Part shown: positions 54,486 to 64,000 of the stretch, piece after piece
How positions within the stretch are numbered: position 1 is the first letter of the stretch
Layout: each line of letters starts with the position of its first letter
From: Saposhnikovia divaricata
Taxonomy: Eukaryota; Streptophyta; Magnoliopsida; Apiales; Apiaceae
Length of the DNA stretch: 64,000 nt
Direction: 5' to 3'
Assembly (NCBI GenBank): GCA_036435485.1
Contig: CM071596.1
Span: forward strand, 135,433,001-135,497,000
Program-made: the position numbers and the translations under genes
Notes under the pieces: generated by a model
Database searches by the model: none
Seen by the model: only the letters and a program-made list of their open reading frames with translations
What the model was told of the DNA's origin: nothing

Positions 54486-55485
54486 TGTTGACGGAGGAAT
54501 TTGGGAACAACAAATTTTCGGGTACGTCGCCGGAAACAAGATCTGTTGCAGCGGTTCTTCGTCGGAAAAAGTTGTTATGTAGGTGGCTGTAAGTAAGTGG
54601 TGGCTGAGATTGATAGGGTTAGTGGCGGCTATTCATAGCTCTCGACTTCCAACCCCTCAATCGGCCTACGTACCCCGATATTTATAGGGGATCAAGCCAT
54701 ACGTAGTTCTTGGAGAACAAGAAACCCAAATGGGCTTGGATAACGGACCAGCTTCCGGAATGTTCTACTATGAGGCCTAACCACAAAGGCCCAAGGCTCA
54801 TCCAAGATCTCAAGACTTCACGGATAAGGAAACTTCCCCCGTCGAGGACTAGTCCTATCCGTTACCAGCTATTTCTTGATTTCAAGGATGCAGGTATAGC
54901 CGTGGTTTACCCCAAGTGCAGAACGCATCCCTGTCCCCCGAATGAGAAGCACCCACCAGATAGCAGGACAGGTGATCCAGAGCATTTGGGTGCAAAGTGC
55001 AGGATTACTCCAAAGTTCCCCAATGAGAGCGCGCCCATTGGCTACAGGAACAGAGCTCCCAAAGCACACACCAGAAGTCCCCATCTTTCCACCATAGGGC
55101 GCGCCCTTAGTGTTTAAGAAGGGTCCTTTTATCCAGGCAAACCCCTGGAGGCCTTCTGCGACGGACATCCCCCTCCTGAGATACGACAGGAGGGAATTCT
55201 TCAATTTCTGGAATTCCAGCTTGAGTGGAATCCAAGTTTGAATGGAATTTACATTTGAATGGAATCCGAGGAAAGATTTCTTCAATGTCTTCTTAGAAAA
55301 CCAACTTAAACAAATTTGTCACCTTATTCGAATATTTAGGGCGCGCCCTCTTCAATGAGAAAGAGAGGGCGCGGCTTAACTTCCTCATTTACTTCCAAAA
55401 TCCTAATTTATCCTAGAATTCCCCAACTTTAACCCATATTTGACCCGAATCCATCTTGAAAATACCCGAACCGAATTCTATAACA
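54486..55485 (-). repeat. 5' LTR of the Tat gypsy element
   Basis: 1,000 bp, with four substitutions and a 4-bp deletion (TTGG) relative to the other LTR. A TATA-like CTATAAATATC (minus) lies near 54676-54686. Palindromes GGGCGCGCCC at 55097 and 55339. Confidence 0.95.
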
Positions 55486-55595
55486 TGCGTATTAGGATAC
55501 CCAAATTGAAAATGCGTATCCAAAACGTCATTTTTAACACCCCACCTTATTTTCAGTTTGTGGATTAAAAAAATCGTTATTTTTCCGATTTACCC

Positions 55596-56151
55596 AGTGA
55601 CTGCTTGTAGTTTGCGAATTATCCATTCCTGTACTCCCGAATATCCTATTTGTAATTGTACCCCATTCTCTAATGGCACCGCTTGCAGGTGCTGATCGTA
55701 TATGCTTTTACGCCATCGTAGAATCCTTTCCCTTATAATCCCAGGAGCCACAGTTCTTTTGTCTCCAAACCATCTAGCTCTACATGGTGATTCTTCTTGT
55801 AATCGCCAGTGAGCACTTCGTGATTCTTCTTGTAATCGCCATTGAGCATCAACAAAATCATGTCGGGTGGCGTTGAGTACTGTTTAAATGATCACTTGAG
55901 CCAGAGGCAGTAATTTGTCTATACAAAAATATCCTGTAGAGAAGTTGAACTTAAAGAACCATGAATTATTTTCTGATTTACAGAGGGCACTTTCTTTCCA
56001 TGTTACTCCATTTGTGAATGCACTCAATACAGTAAGCATGCATACACCCTGTAATTACTGCTGCTGTTTGATGGTCAATGTTGTTTAAACATATCGGGCA
56101 TGGATTTCTGTCAATGGCATGTGCAATATGCTTGGATACAAAACCTTAAGC
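55596..56151 (-). pseudogene. RING-finger E3 ubiquitin ligase pseudogene, 5' part
   Basis: The minus strand encodes a C3HC4 RING finger: NPCPICLNNID, then GCMHAYCIECIHKWS and KCPL. After KCPL a 2-base loss shifts the frame, and CKSENNSWFFKFNFSTGYF continues in another frame. A TAA then interrupts it. Downstream, GIIRERILRWRKSIYDQHLQ and AVPLENG followed by EWIIRKLQAVTG match the C-terminal region of a plant RING protein family (RERILRWR-SIY--RLQAVP). A 36-base stretch (TGGCGATTACAAGAAGAATC) is duplicated at about 55790-55850. The MULE interrupts the frame at 55595 and the remainder is at 28680-28922. No start codon exon was found. Confidence 0.75.
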
Positions 56152-56602
56152 TAGATGAACGTTTTGTGATTTTCTGCAGGTAGGTAACGGTGATGAAAAA
56201 TAAGCTGAAATCACGATGCTTCATGATCAACTTAGCCTACACTGATGAGAACCCGAATCTCTTGGTCACAGTAAAAAGAGGAATATCTACAGCCCTACCA
56301 CGTATACAATAGTAAGGAACTAGAGATCATGTAACCTCTTATATAAGAATACTTGAGGAACTTGGAACCGGATAATGTGAATCCTAGTCTTATTATAAAT
56401 TGGGGAATGAGGTGCAAAATTATTATATCAGTTATACTTCGAATAATAGTAGGATCACGTAAATTCATGCAAAAAAATAAAATAAAATAAATTAGATTGA
56501 ATAACATAAATACTATAATATATCATATGAGAAGGAACCTAGAATGAATCTGTAAGTAACATGTAATTGTATGACCATGCACTAATAGATTTTAAAAGAT
56601 TG
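56152..56602. other. Intergenic
   Basis: AT-rich, with no supported feature. It probably contains an intron or 5' flank of the RING pseudogene (a CTACCTGCAG acceptor-like site lies near 56180 on the minus strand). Confidence 0.5.
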
Positions 56603-56610
56603 TGTACATC

Positions 56611-57114
56611 CAGGGCCGGTCCTGAGGTTTTCGGGGCCCGGTGCGGGAAAAGTTTCGAGGCTCCTTTTAACCGCGCGAAGCGCGGAAATTTTTTTGGGTC
56701 CGAACTAGATCCGGATTTTTAATCGCGCGAAGCTCGGATTGTTTTTAGGATCTTGAATAATTTGTTATTTATAAATATGTATGTATTAGATAGGAGGCCC
56801 CCTAAATATGTATGTGTTAGAGAGGAGGCGTTAATATGCTATTTTTGTATAACTAACTTTTAATAATATTTTTAGGGGCCCAAAAATATTATTTTTTGTA
56901 CAATTAACTCTTAATAATATTTATAGAGACCCCGAAATGCTATTTATAGATGCTCTAAATTGATATTTTTTGTAAGATAATAATATTAATTTATATATAT
57001 ATATTTTTTTTTTTTTTGACTATATATATATACTGTAAAAAAAAAATTTTGGACCTCGTGATCCAATGAACCCTGTGCAACCGCACTGTTGGCACTGGAC
57101 CTGGGCTGGCACTA
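56611..57114. mobile_element. Non-autonomous hAT element, 504 bp
   Basis: Flanked by a perfect 8-bp duplication, TGTACATC (56603-56610 and 57115-57122), the hAT target length. The left end CAGGGCCGGTCCTGAGG and the right end (complement TAGTGCCAGCCCAGGTCC) are an imperfect inverted pair. Two internal CGCGCGAAGC words and the GGGGCCC-type ends match a common plant hAT-like family. No transposase. Confidence 0.85.
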
Positions 57115-57122
57115 TGTACATC

Positions 57123-58202
57123 AAAAAAGATTATTTTATTATTTATCAAAACACATTCATTTGATACACTATCCAAGGAAAGTTACCAGGTTCCTTATTC
57201 TCTACAATTAAAGAGTATCACGTTCCAGAGATCACCTCACCAAATTACATGAGACTATAAAAATTTGAAATTACCGCAGAGAAGTGCCACTACTTTTCTG
57301 TACTAGAAAACTCAGATAATTTTTTTCTTGAGCTCAACCTCGTGATCTTTTTCACATAATTAAATTGTGCGTACAAATTGATACATTTTCAGAATATTAT
57401 AAGTAATAAGAAGATGATGTTTGTTGTAGGATCGAAAGCAAATCTTCAATGAGCTCCATATACTTTCACTAAATAATATTTACATTGTTGCTATCATTAC
57501 GCTGCCTATTAGACATGCTTAACCTGTAGAACCTAGCTGCAGCTTCTTTTAGGCTTCCCTGTCTTCAATCTTCTTTCCTTAACATAATCTTGGTCTCCCT
57601 ATCAATCAAATGGAAGAGAGCAATTAGCTGCACAAGAAAGTGAAACTAAGAAGAAAAACGACATACTGAGTGTAAAAGATTCAGAAAATGTCAGGAGGTC
57701 CTGTGAGACCCATGCAACATTAAAGTGTAAGCACCCAAGGCAACATTTGCAAACCATAACCATACTGTGAAATTTAAGCCAAGTCTATACAAATTAAACC
57801 ACTAGCTACTTCAGTCAGAAACCATAGTTTTACAGTGGGAGTTTAGACACCTATTGCGAGTTTGGTTACTTTTCCTTCCAAATTATACAATTCAAACATG
57901 CAATTATGAACTTCAGACTGCCATAACATATCAGACGAGAGAATTCATCTGCTGAAAATATGACATATAAATCACAATTGCAACCCAAAAAAAATATTTT
58001 TAAACAAATTTCCTTCAACGGTTTTATTGCCGCTTACTACTTTCTTCTATCAAATGCCTTGATCAAAAGATAGAAACAAGAGCCCACTGCTAAGCAGAGG
58101 GTTGTGAACAAACAATCCACAACCTTGATACAAGTTTGGTGAATCCCCATAGTGGCATACCTTTATTATCTTCACCTAGAACTGTGAGAAAACATCATCA
58201 CC
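57123..58202. other. Intergenic, 3' flank of CGL160
   Basis: The right part should contain the CGL160 3' UTR. An exon-like minus frame at about 57480-57570 is discussed among the rejected items. Nothing else is supported. Confidence 0.5.
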
Positions 58203-60898
58203 TTACACCTGACTCTTTTTCCCTACTATGGTCAACGCTTCCTCAATAGCTTGAGTAAAAGTGGCAATTTTGTATGTAAAAAACCCAACCAGAATAGGTA
58301 TTAATTCTAGGTGCATAATCCCATATTCCGGAACCAAAATCCTGTACAAACCATCAAATCCTAGTGAAAAAATGTTGCAAATAGGTTTCACAAAAAAAAA
58401 AAAAAAAAAAAAAATAGATGACAGAAATGTAATAAATAATGGCCATACAATTACAACTAAAATGAATCAGATATGACAAAAGAATGTCAGGCCACTCACC
58501 CATTCCAACGGTTAAATATCATTACCAAAACAACAGGCACCAGTAGTCTTGGTTGCCCAATAGCTCCTCTGCAATTTGAATTTTTTAATTAGCAAAGTTA
58601 TAAGGAGATTGAAACATTAATATATACCTTTTACATGTTCAACATGGCACAGATAGAAATCTCCTTTGAATAAATTAATATTCAAGAAGATTAACCTCCA
58701 CAACAAAAGGAGGGTCCCACATGTAATTAACTCTGTGGGAATCTAAAGCAACTGAAATCGCATATCACAGCAACACACACACACACACATATCAATATAT
58801 AAATTCGCATTTAAGGGGAAGTCACATACTTGACAACCCCCCTAGCTCCATCAGCCATAGAATCCACGCTATTACCAAGCATTCGCATGTAAGCCAATGA
58901 GCCAAGAAACCCAACGCCGTAACTGAACACGCAAAATGGACATTAAATTTTAGATTACATTAGCACAACAGAATGATGTCAATTTATGCAGACAAGGTAG
59001 AGTCTTCAACCTAAAATCAAAGATTTGCAAATCATTTTAAAAATAAGACTCACCTTGCTGTAATCTCTGGAGTATAAGATACATATGCGGCGACTAAACC
59101 AACTCCACCTATTCCAAGAGTAAGCAACTGCATTTTATTCTTCAACTGCCAAATTTTTAATAATGGGGAAAGAGGAGCATATATTCAGGTTATGAATTCA
59201 AAACTTATAGAGTTTAATTCGCTATGAAAAGTTATGTTGTTTGATGGAGTTAACCATATGTAAGAATACCTTGAAATACTGTTCCCTCGACTCTGCAGCC
59301 AAAACCTCCGGATCACCAACAGGCTTTTTAATTTCCCGTAACATAAATTCCTAAAGATACAATTACAACCACTAAGATCAACGCTCTCTATCTAGATGCA
59401 TCTGTCATTTGTAAATATGTCTAACATATAGTAGAATTAAACAAAATCCGAATAAAGAAATCAAACCAACGAAGAAATCCCTAAACTGCCTAGACTGGGT
59501 AAAATCATTTTCATTTGTACTGAAAGAGAAAAGGGAAAGTAGAGGTAATACACTGCCACCAGTTGCAGCCTTGTATGCTCTATCCCACTTATCTTGCTCG
59601 CGTCGTGTAGGTGCTGGTCTCCATTTTTGCTTTAAATCCCCACTAGTCTGAAAGACATTTAACATAATCACAAAAACAAGACTAAGATACATTACAGCCT
59701 CCAAAAAGCTTACAGAGTTGGAAGAAAAAATATTACTCGAGCTCTCTCAACTTTTGTTTCTTTGACAATTTTCGAAGGTGCTGTTAACTCTTTGCTAAAG
59801 TCAGCATCCATGCTGTGTTTACAAAATTCATAACACATTAGTGCAAAGATAGAAACAATAAAATGCAAGATATCTAAAAGGTCAAAATGTGAATAAGCAC
59901 ATACTTGTCAAGACTCATGACCCTGTTTAAGCTAAGAAAACCTGAAGATTCTTCCTGTTAAAACACACCGAATACAAAGTTAGCATCCAGATAAAACAGT
60001 TTACCAAGTAATTAGTGATCAGCATAGACATCCAAAACAAAGATTACAGGTTATGATTTAAGTACATTTTTATTTAAGATATACAACATAAATATTCACA
60101 CGAGTCTTAGGCTTAATATAATAAAGCACATCCAGTCCACGATTCAATGATAGTGGCAAGTCTCCTTGTCACCACCCCTCATCACGACTCCTCCTTATCA
60201 CAGTCCTGGGTGCCAATCATAACTCCCTCGGCCATATGCTTAAATTCAAATGCGGTAACAAACAAATTCTTTTAAGCTTATACACTAATCTTGAATCCAA
60301 TTGCATTAGCTTCAGAATGACACAAGTTTATGAACACAAAACACGAAATTGCCATCCCTAACTGAACTCAACAACCAAAACTCCTTAAAAAAAATTTCAC
60401 AACAATCATAATTAAATAAAAAGAAAAACCAATTCCATCGATTCGAATCAACAAATTTCCACTTAAACAAATCTGCAAACAAAAAAGAAGGCAATTGAAA
60501 CAGAATAATCTGAAAATAAATAAATAAAAAGAGATTGTACAAATACACAGAACCTGAGGTGTATTAAAGAGGGTATGTTGAGAAGGGTCCTTAAACAAAG
60601 ATTTCATACGAGGCATAAAATCCTTATTCCAAATATAGTCATCAGAAGTGATGGGGTCTTCACCAGGACCACCCCAAGACTTTCTAAGCTTAGTAGTCAA
60701 TGGTGGACCACCATATTCACCAGGAGCCATTCCAGTAGACCATTTCTCAGGCTTCTTTTTGGGCAACATTATCTTGGTGGGTTTTGTGTTGTTGGATACT
60801 GGGATTGTGTTAGTTGTGGTGGAGGAGGAGGAGTCTGAGGAAGATATGGATTTGGCTGTGCAGGTTATAGATACACAATAGCATACAGATGATGCCAT
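58203..60898 (-). CDS. CGL160: CGL160, thylakoid ATP synthase assembly factor, nine exons
   Basis: The protein helps assemble the chloroplast CF1-CFo ATP synthase in the thylakoid membrane. Exons in transcript order are 60554-60898, 59905-59954, 59737-59812, 59552-59647, 59270-59350, 59054-59145, 58830-58922, 58500-58568 and 58203-58341. They join without a stop to 346 residues, close to the length I recall for Arabidopsis CGL160. Residues 1-40 are a Ser/Thr-rich plastid transit peptide (MASSVCYCVSITCT). A conserved stromal part has MAPGEYGGPPLTTKLRKSWG and WRPAPTRREQDKWDRAYKAA. The C-terminal half resembles bacterial ATP synthase protein I, with membrane segments around LLTLGIGGVGLVAAYVSY, VGFLGSLAYMRMLG, LLVPVVLVMIF and MHLELIPILVGFFTYKIATF. 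The first ATG after the TATA-like element is at 60898. An upstream in-frame GTG is not a credible start. Confidence 0.94.
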
Positions 60899-60938
60899 TG
60901 TTGTTGAATCCAGTGCAAATTTTGGAAGTTCCACCAGG

Positions 60939-60946
60939 ATATATAG
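60939..60946 (-). promoter_or_regulatory. Possible TATA box of CGL160
   Basis: Minus TATATATC, about 40 bases before the ATG. The leader would be very short, so the real promoter may lie elsewhere. Confidence 0.35.
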
Positions 60947-61150
60947 ATACTATTATACACACAATGTCATCCAATCCAAGCGTACACAAAATATCGCCAC
61001 TATGTGGATGGCCCTATTTACTTTACATTTACATTTTTTTTTTTGAAAAATTAATTCTACTTACATCTCTAGATCACAAGTTTGATATACAATTTTAAAT
61101 TTAGGGGACGTTCAATCTATCTATTATCTATATTCTATACTAATATATAA

Positions 61151-61447
61151 CTAGTTTATAATCCGTGAAAAGCACGGGTTACTTTTAACTTTTTATAATT
61201 TATTTATAGTGTAATATAATAATTTTTTTGTTTATAGTAGTATAATATAAGATTATAAATATTAATTTTAATATGTTATTAAAAGAATTCGAACCTTGGA
61301 CCTCTGTATATAACAACTTTTAGTATTGTTATATCTAACGGTCATGATCTATTTGAGTTTATGATCTAACGGTCGTCAATGAGAGATAACCAAAAATTTG
61401 GGATAACCAAACTACAAATTATACCCACTTTCGTTTGTTATAATATA
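61151..61447 (-). mobile_element. Helitron copy, inverted, 5' end truncated
   Basis: Begins CTAG after an A, then hairpin CCGTGAAAAGCACGGG (the 3' terminus read backwards). It ends ACTTTCGTTTGTTATAATAT, the complement of the start of the 358-bp Helitron at 16846 but lacking the final TATAGA. It directly abuts the next copy. Confidence 0.7.
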
Positions 61448-62178
61448 CTAGCCTATAACCCGTGCAATGCACGGTTGCTTGTAAATTTTTTAATTACATT
61501 TTATTATTAAAGTTTTAAGTTGTATATATATTTTTATTATTAAAATAATTTTTAACTTTATAATCTCATGTATATAAATATTATTAAAATTATTTATTTT
61601 GAATTATTACTTTAAATACATACGTATAGATATAAATATTACACAAAAAAAATTTTTTTTAACTTTTATTTAATAGACAAAGTGAAATTTATCTAATCAT
61701 GTAGATCTTTTTTCGATTTTTATACAAAATTTTCTATATTGTAAGTGTTTTCCAAATTTTGTGTAATTTTTTACTATATAGCTTATTACTCGTGTGATGA
61801 ACTGATGTTTTGTTTTTAATATTTTTTGTTTTATTATCCATATTTTCATATATATCTATTTTAATTAGTAGGAAAATAAATTATAGAAGATAATAAAATA
61901 TTATAATACATGTTTGACAGTATTTTTAACGATAGTATTTTAATTAATAATATGTTGTTGACGGGTCTTAAAGTCGTGAGAGTAGTTTATAAAATAATAT
62001 ATATGTCTAATAGAGATACGTTGTTGGTGGGATTTGAACTTGGAACCTATAAGAGTATTTTAAATATTAAAAAATGAATATTCTTTTAGCATTAGATCCG
62101 ACCGTTCTCATTTATTTATCTTAAAATCTAACGGTTATTATTGAATGTACCAAAAAAAGTGTATCAAACCGACAACCA

Positions 62179-62245
<67 letters not shown>

Positions 62246-62252
62246 GTATAGA
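61448..62252 (-). mobile_element. Helitron copy, inverted
   Basis: CTAG and hairpin CCCGTGCAATGCACGG at the left, terminus ATAGTATAGA followed by T at the right. Contains a (TA)n run near the right end. Related to but distinct from the neighbours. Confidence 0.75.
62182..62246. repeat. (TA)n microsatellite
   Basis: About 32 TA units with one GT interruption, inside the second Helitron copy next to its 5' terminus. Confidence 0.9.
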
Positions 62253-62301
62253 TAGATAAGCAAATTAGGGGATAATTGGTAGTTTGGTTGTATTCTATAA
62301 T

Positions 62302-62891
62302 AGCTTATAACCCGTGCGATGCATGGGAAGATTTGAAATATTTTTATTTTATTATTTAATATTTTTATTTTATTATTCATATTTTAATATTTATTTTTTA
62401 ATTAGTAAGAAAATAAATTATAGAAGATAATAAAAATAATAATACGTATTTGATAATATTCTAAATGATATTTTTTTGCTTGTATATTGAAAATAGAAAA
62501 ATAACTTTTTTAATTTAATATGTTGTTTACGGTAATTGAACCTTAAAATTCTTGGAATAGTTTATAGTATAATATAAATGTTTTATAATAATATGGTGAA
62601 AATAGATAATATCAATTATACTAAAATATTTTGTTGAGGGAAATCGAACCTTGAATTTTTAGAAGTAGTTTATAAGAGGATATAAATGTTTAATAATAAT
62701 ATGTTGTTGACAGGATTTGAACCTTAAACCTATAAGAGTATTTTATATATTATAAAAAATATTCTTTTAGCATTACATTTAACGGTTCTCATTAATCTGT
62801 CTCAAAATCCAACGGTTGCTGTTGAGTGTACCAAAAAAAGTGTACCAAACCGACAACCAGATATACACTGTTTCACTTATAATAGTATAGT
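62302..62891 (-). mobile_element. Helitron copy, inverted, decayed end
   Basis: Left hairpin CCCGTGCGATGCATGGG, with CTAG altered to ATAG. Right end TTATAATAGTATAG. Shares GTGTACCAAACCGACAACCA with the preceding copy, so the two are closely related. Confidence 0.65.
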
Positions 62892-62987
62892 ATATATTTA
62901 AATCCTTCTTCTAAATATTAAGGTTCGAATCAAGTTAACAACAAATTTACATTAAATTTTATATTATTAATTTTAAACAATACATAT

Positions 62988-63300
62988 TGTTGTGGGAGGA
63001 ATTTGTCACAGCAAATTAAGGAGACCGTTGCTGGAATAGCGCCAATGAATACGAAATCGTCTAACTGCCCAGAAAGGCTCACAGCTAGAGATTAGAGACT
63101 AGCCGCCCATAAAGGCTCACGACTATTCACGGGAATTAGAGCTCAAGGACCGAATATTGGCCTGCCAAGAACTCTAATAATGATGGGCCACACAAGAGTA
63201 TACGTGTTAAATATTACTCAAGGTGTCAAAGTGTCCAAGAGATCCCGTAAACTGCCTACATACTCCTATTTATAGGAGATCAAGCCCATATGTAGTTCTT
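62988..63300 (-). repeat. Partial or solo LTR related to the Tat-type LTRs
   Basis: Starts TGTTGTGGGAGGAATTTGTC and holds a TATTTATAGG TATA complement followed by AGATCAAGCCCATATGTAGT. This core is shared with the LTRs at 7501-8798 and 29232-30235. No matching partner LTR is in the window, and its right end is undefined. Confidence 0.6.
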
Positions 63301-64000
63301 GAAATGATATATTCGGTTGTTTATGATGAGTTATCCTCTCTCCAGTGGGATAATGACTGTTAACAATATAATCCTAATGTTTGCTAGTATTGCATTTCGA
63401 AAATTACTGCTTTTATCCTTCATTTTTTTAATCTTCTTTATTTCTTTGATGCCCTTTTTTGTCATTACACAGGAAAATTACTGCTTTTATCCTTCATTTT
63501 TTTAATCTTCTTTATTTCTTTGATGTCCCTTTTTGTCATTACAAGCATTTGGAGCGACCCAATTTAGATTGGATCGACCCAAATCTAAATCTATACTATT
63601 TTTTATCATTACACAGCATTTGGAGCGACCCAATTGGATCGACCCAAATCTAAAGCTCTACTATTATCCTTCATATTTTTTATTAATAATATAATTAATG
63701 ATAATCAGCCGAGTGCCTTTTTCAATTAAAAGATGTTTACTTATAATTGATATGATATTACCTATTATAAATACCTAAAATATCATATTTTCCAATCAAT
63801 AATTTTTTTTTCCTCTAATCAGCATTTGGAGCGACCCAAATCTAAACCTCTACTATTATCCTTCATTTTTCTATTAATAATATAATTAATGATAATTAGC
63901 CGATTGCCTTTTTCAATTGAAATATGTTTAGTTATAATTGATGATATTACCTTTTATAAAAACATAAAATATCATATCTTCCAATCAATAATTTTTTTCC
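63301..64000. repeat. AT-rich tandem repeats at the right edge
   Basis: Two copies of a roughly 70-bp unit (ACTGCTTTTATCCTTCATTT, 63408 and 63480) are followed by longer repeats of about 210-230 bp. These start GCATTTGGAGCGACCCAA (63546, 63619, 63822) and include AATTAATGATAAT(C/T)AGCCGA. The array runs off the window. It may be the body of a Helitron or a satellite-like block. Confidence 0.75.

Larger units (their letters stand above)
29232..55485 (-). mobile_element. Tat-lineage Ty3/gypsy retrotransposon (interrupted by a copia element)
   Basis: Two LTRs (29232-30235 and 54486-55485) are flanked by a perfect 5-bp duplication, TGCGT (29227-29231 and 55486-55490). Orientation is minus. After removing the copia insertion it is about 12.8 kb. 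The order from the 5' end is LTR, primer site, gag, protease, RT, RNase H, a second RNase H, integrase, an antisense gene, polypurine tract, LTR. The second RNase H and the antisense ORF between pol and the 3' LTR are traits of the Tat lineage. The coding region has an in-frame TAG (53802-53804), a one-base loss in a G run near 48775 and the copia insertion. This copy is therefore dead, though its LTRs differ at only about four sites plus one 4-bp indel. Confidence 0.95.
28923..55595. mobile_element. Small MULE split by the gypsy element
   Basis: Without the nested retrotransposon (29232-55490) this element is only about 410 bp. Its left end is GAAAAAAATGCTAAAGATAA and its right end (complement) GGGTAAATCGGAAAAATAAC, the same two end types as the MULE before PEPC but in reverse order. 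Longer inverted arms include AACGTTTTGGATACGCATTT and its complement next to the gypsy insertion. Candidate 9-bp target duplication: GGTGATTGC (28914-28922) and AGTGACTGC (55596-55604), two transitions apart. It sits inside the RING reading frame, and the duplicated bases encode the same Ala-Val/Ile-Thr on both sides. Confidence 0.65.

Noticed and set aside
29843..55348. GGGCGCGCCC as cloning linkers (it contains the AscI site)
   Set aside because: Copies are embedded in continuous element sequence, occur in both LTRs at the same places, have diverged variants and are part of open reading frames.
57480..57575. Exon-like minus segment reading GSLKEAAARFYRLSMSNRQR after an acceptor-like GAAGACAG
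   Set aside because: It could be a terminal exon of a lost gene, but no donor exon or second conserved piece was found nearby, so it was not annotated.
60899..60934. CGL160 start further upstream in the same frame
   Set aside because: The upstream codon is GTG, not ATG. The ATG at 60898 has a good plant context and begins a typical plastid transit peptide.

Overview
The window is nuclear DNA of a flowering plant, very probably a eudicot. The evidence is spliced GT-AG genes, a plant-type PEPC, a green-lineage chloroplast assembly factor and plant lineages of LTR retrotransposons, Helitrons, MULEs, hAT and Stowaway elements. The family cannot be fixed from the sequence alone. Only two protein-coding host genes look intact: a phosphoenolpyruvate carboxylase of 10 coding exons (18342-25739, +, 965 aa by my splicing) and a nine-exon gene for the thylakoid ATP-synthase assembly factor CGL160 (58203-60898, -, 346 aa). 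A third host gene, a RING-finger E3 ligase, is a pseudogene whose halves lie 26.7 kb apart (28680-28922 and 55596-56151, -).

Layout. 1-2135: the 5' LTR and gag of a Ty3/gypsy element running off the left edge. 3099-16793: an AT-rich Helitron-like body that carries a fold-back MULE (4284-5146), an inverted smaller Helitron (5434-6586) and a complete 8,575-bp non-autonomous LTR retrotransposon (7501-16075, TSD CTAAT). 16846-17203: a short Helitron. 17529-18338: a MULE inserted so that its 9-bp target duplication contains the PEPC start codon. 18342-25739: PEPC, with a Stowaway MITE in intron 8. 25740-28679: AT-rich intergenic DNA.

28680-56151 is a four-level nest. A RING gene was hit by a small MULE (28923-55595). 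That MULE was hit by a Tat-lineage Ty3/gypsy element (29232-55485, TSD TGCGT). The gypsy integrase was in turn hit by a 13.5-kb Sirevirus-like Ty1/copia element (34871-48358, TSD TCATC). The gypsy element carries an antisense gene between pol and the 3' LTR whose four exons splice into one open 701-codon frame behind its own TATA box. The copia element carries a 1,337-aa ORF downstream of pol.

The most striking signal is in the retroelements. Each is saturated with its own private short palindrome: GGGCGCGCCC in the gypsy element (18 exact copies), AAGTAGAACTTCTACTT and TCGAACTTCGA words in the copia element, and GCTGCTCCAGCAGC-type hairpins in the non-autonomous element. Some of the gypsy copies lie inside coding sequence. 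To the right are a hAT element (56611-57114), CGL160, a cluster of inverted Helitrons (61151-62891), a partial LTR (62988-63300) and AT-rich tandem repeats to the edge. No tRNA, rRNA or CRISPR array was seen.
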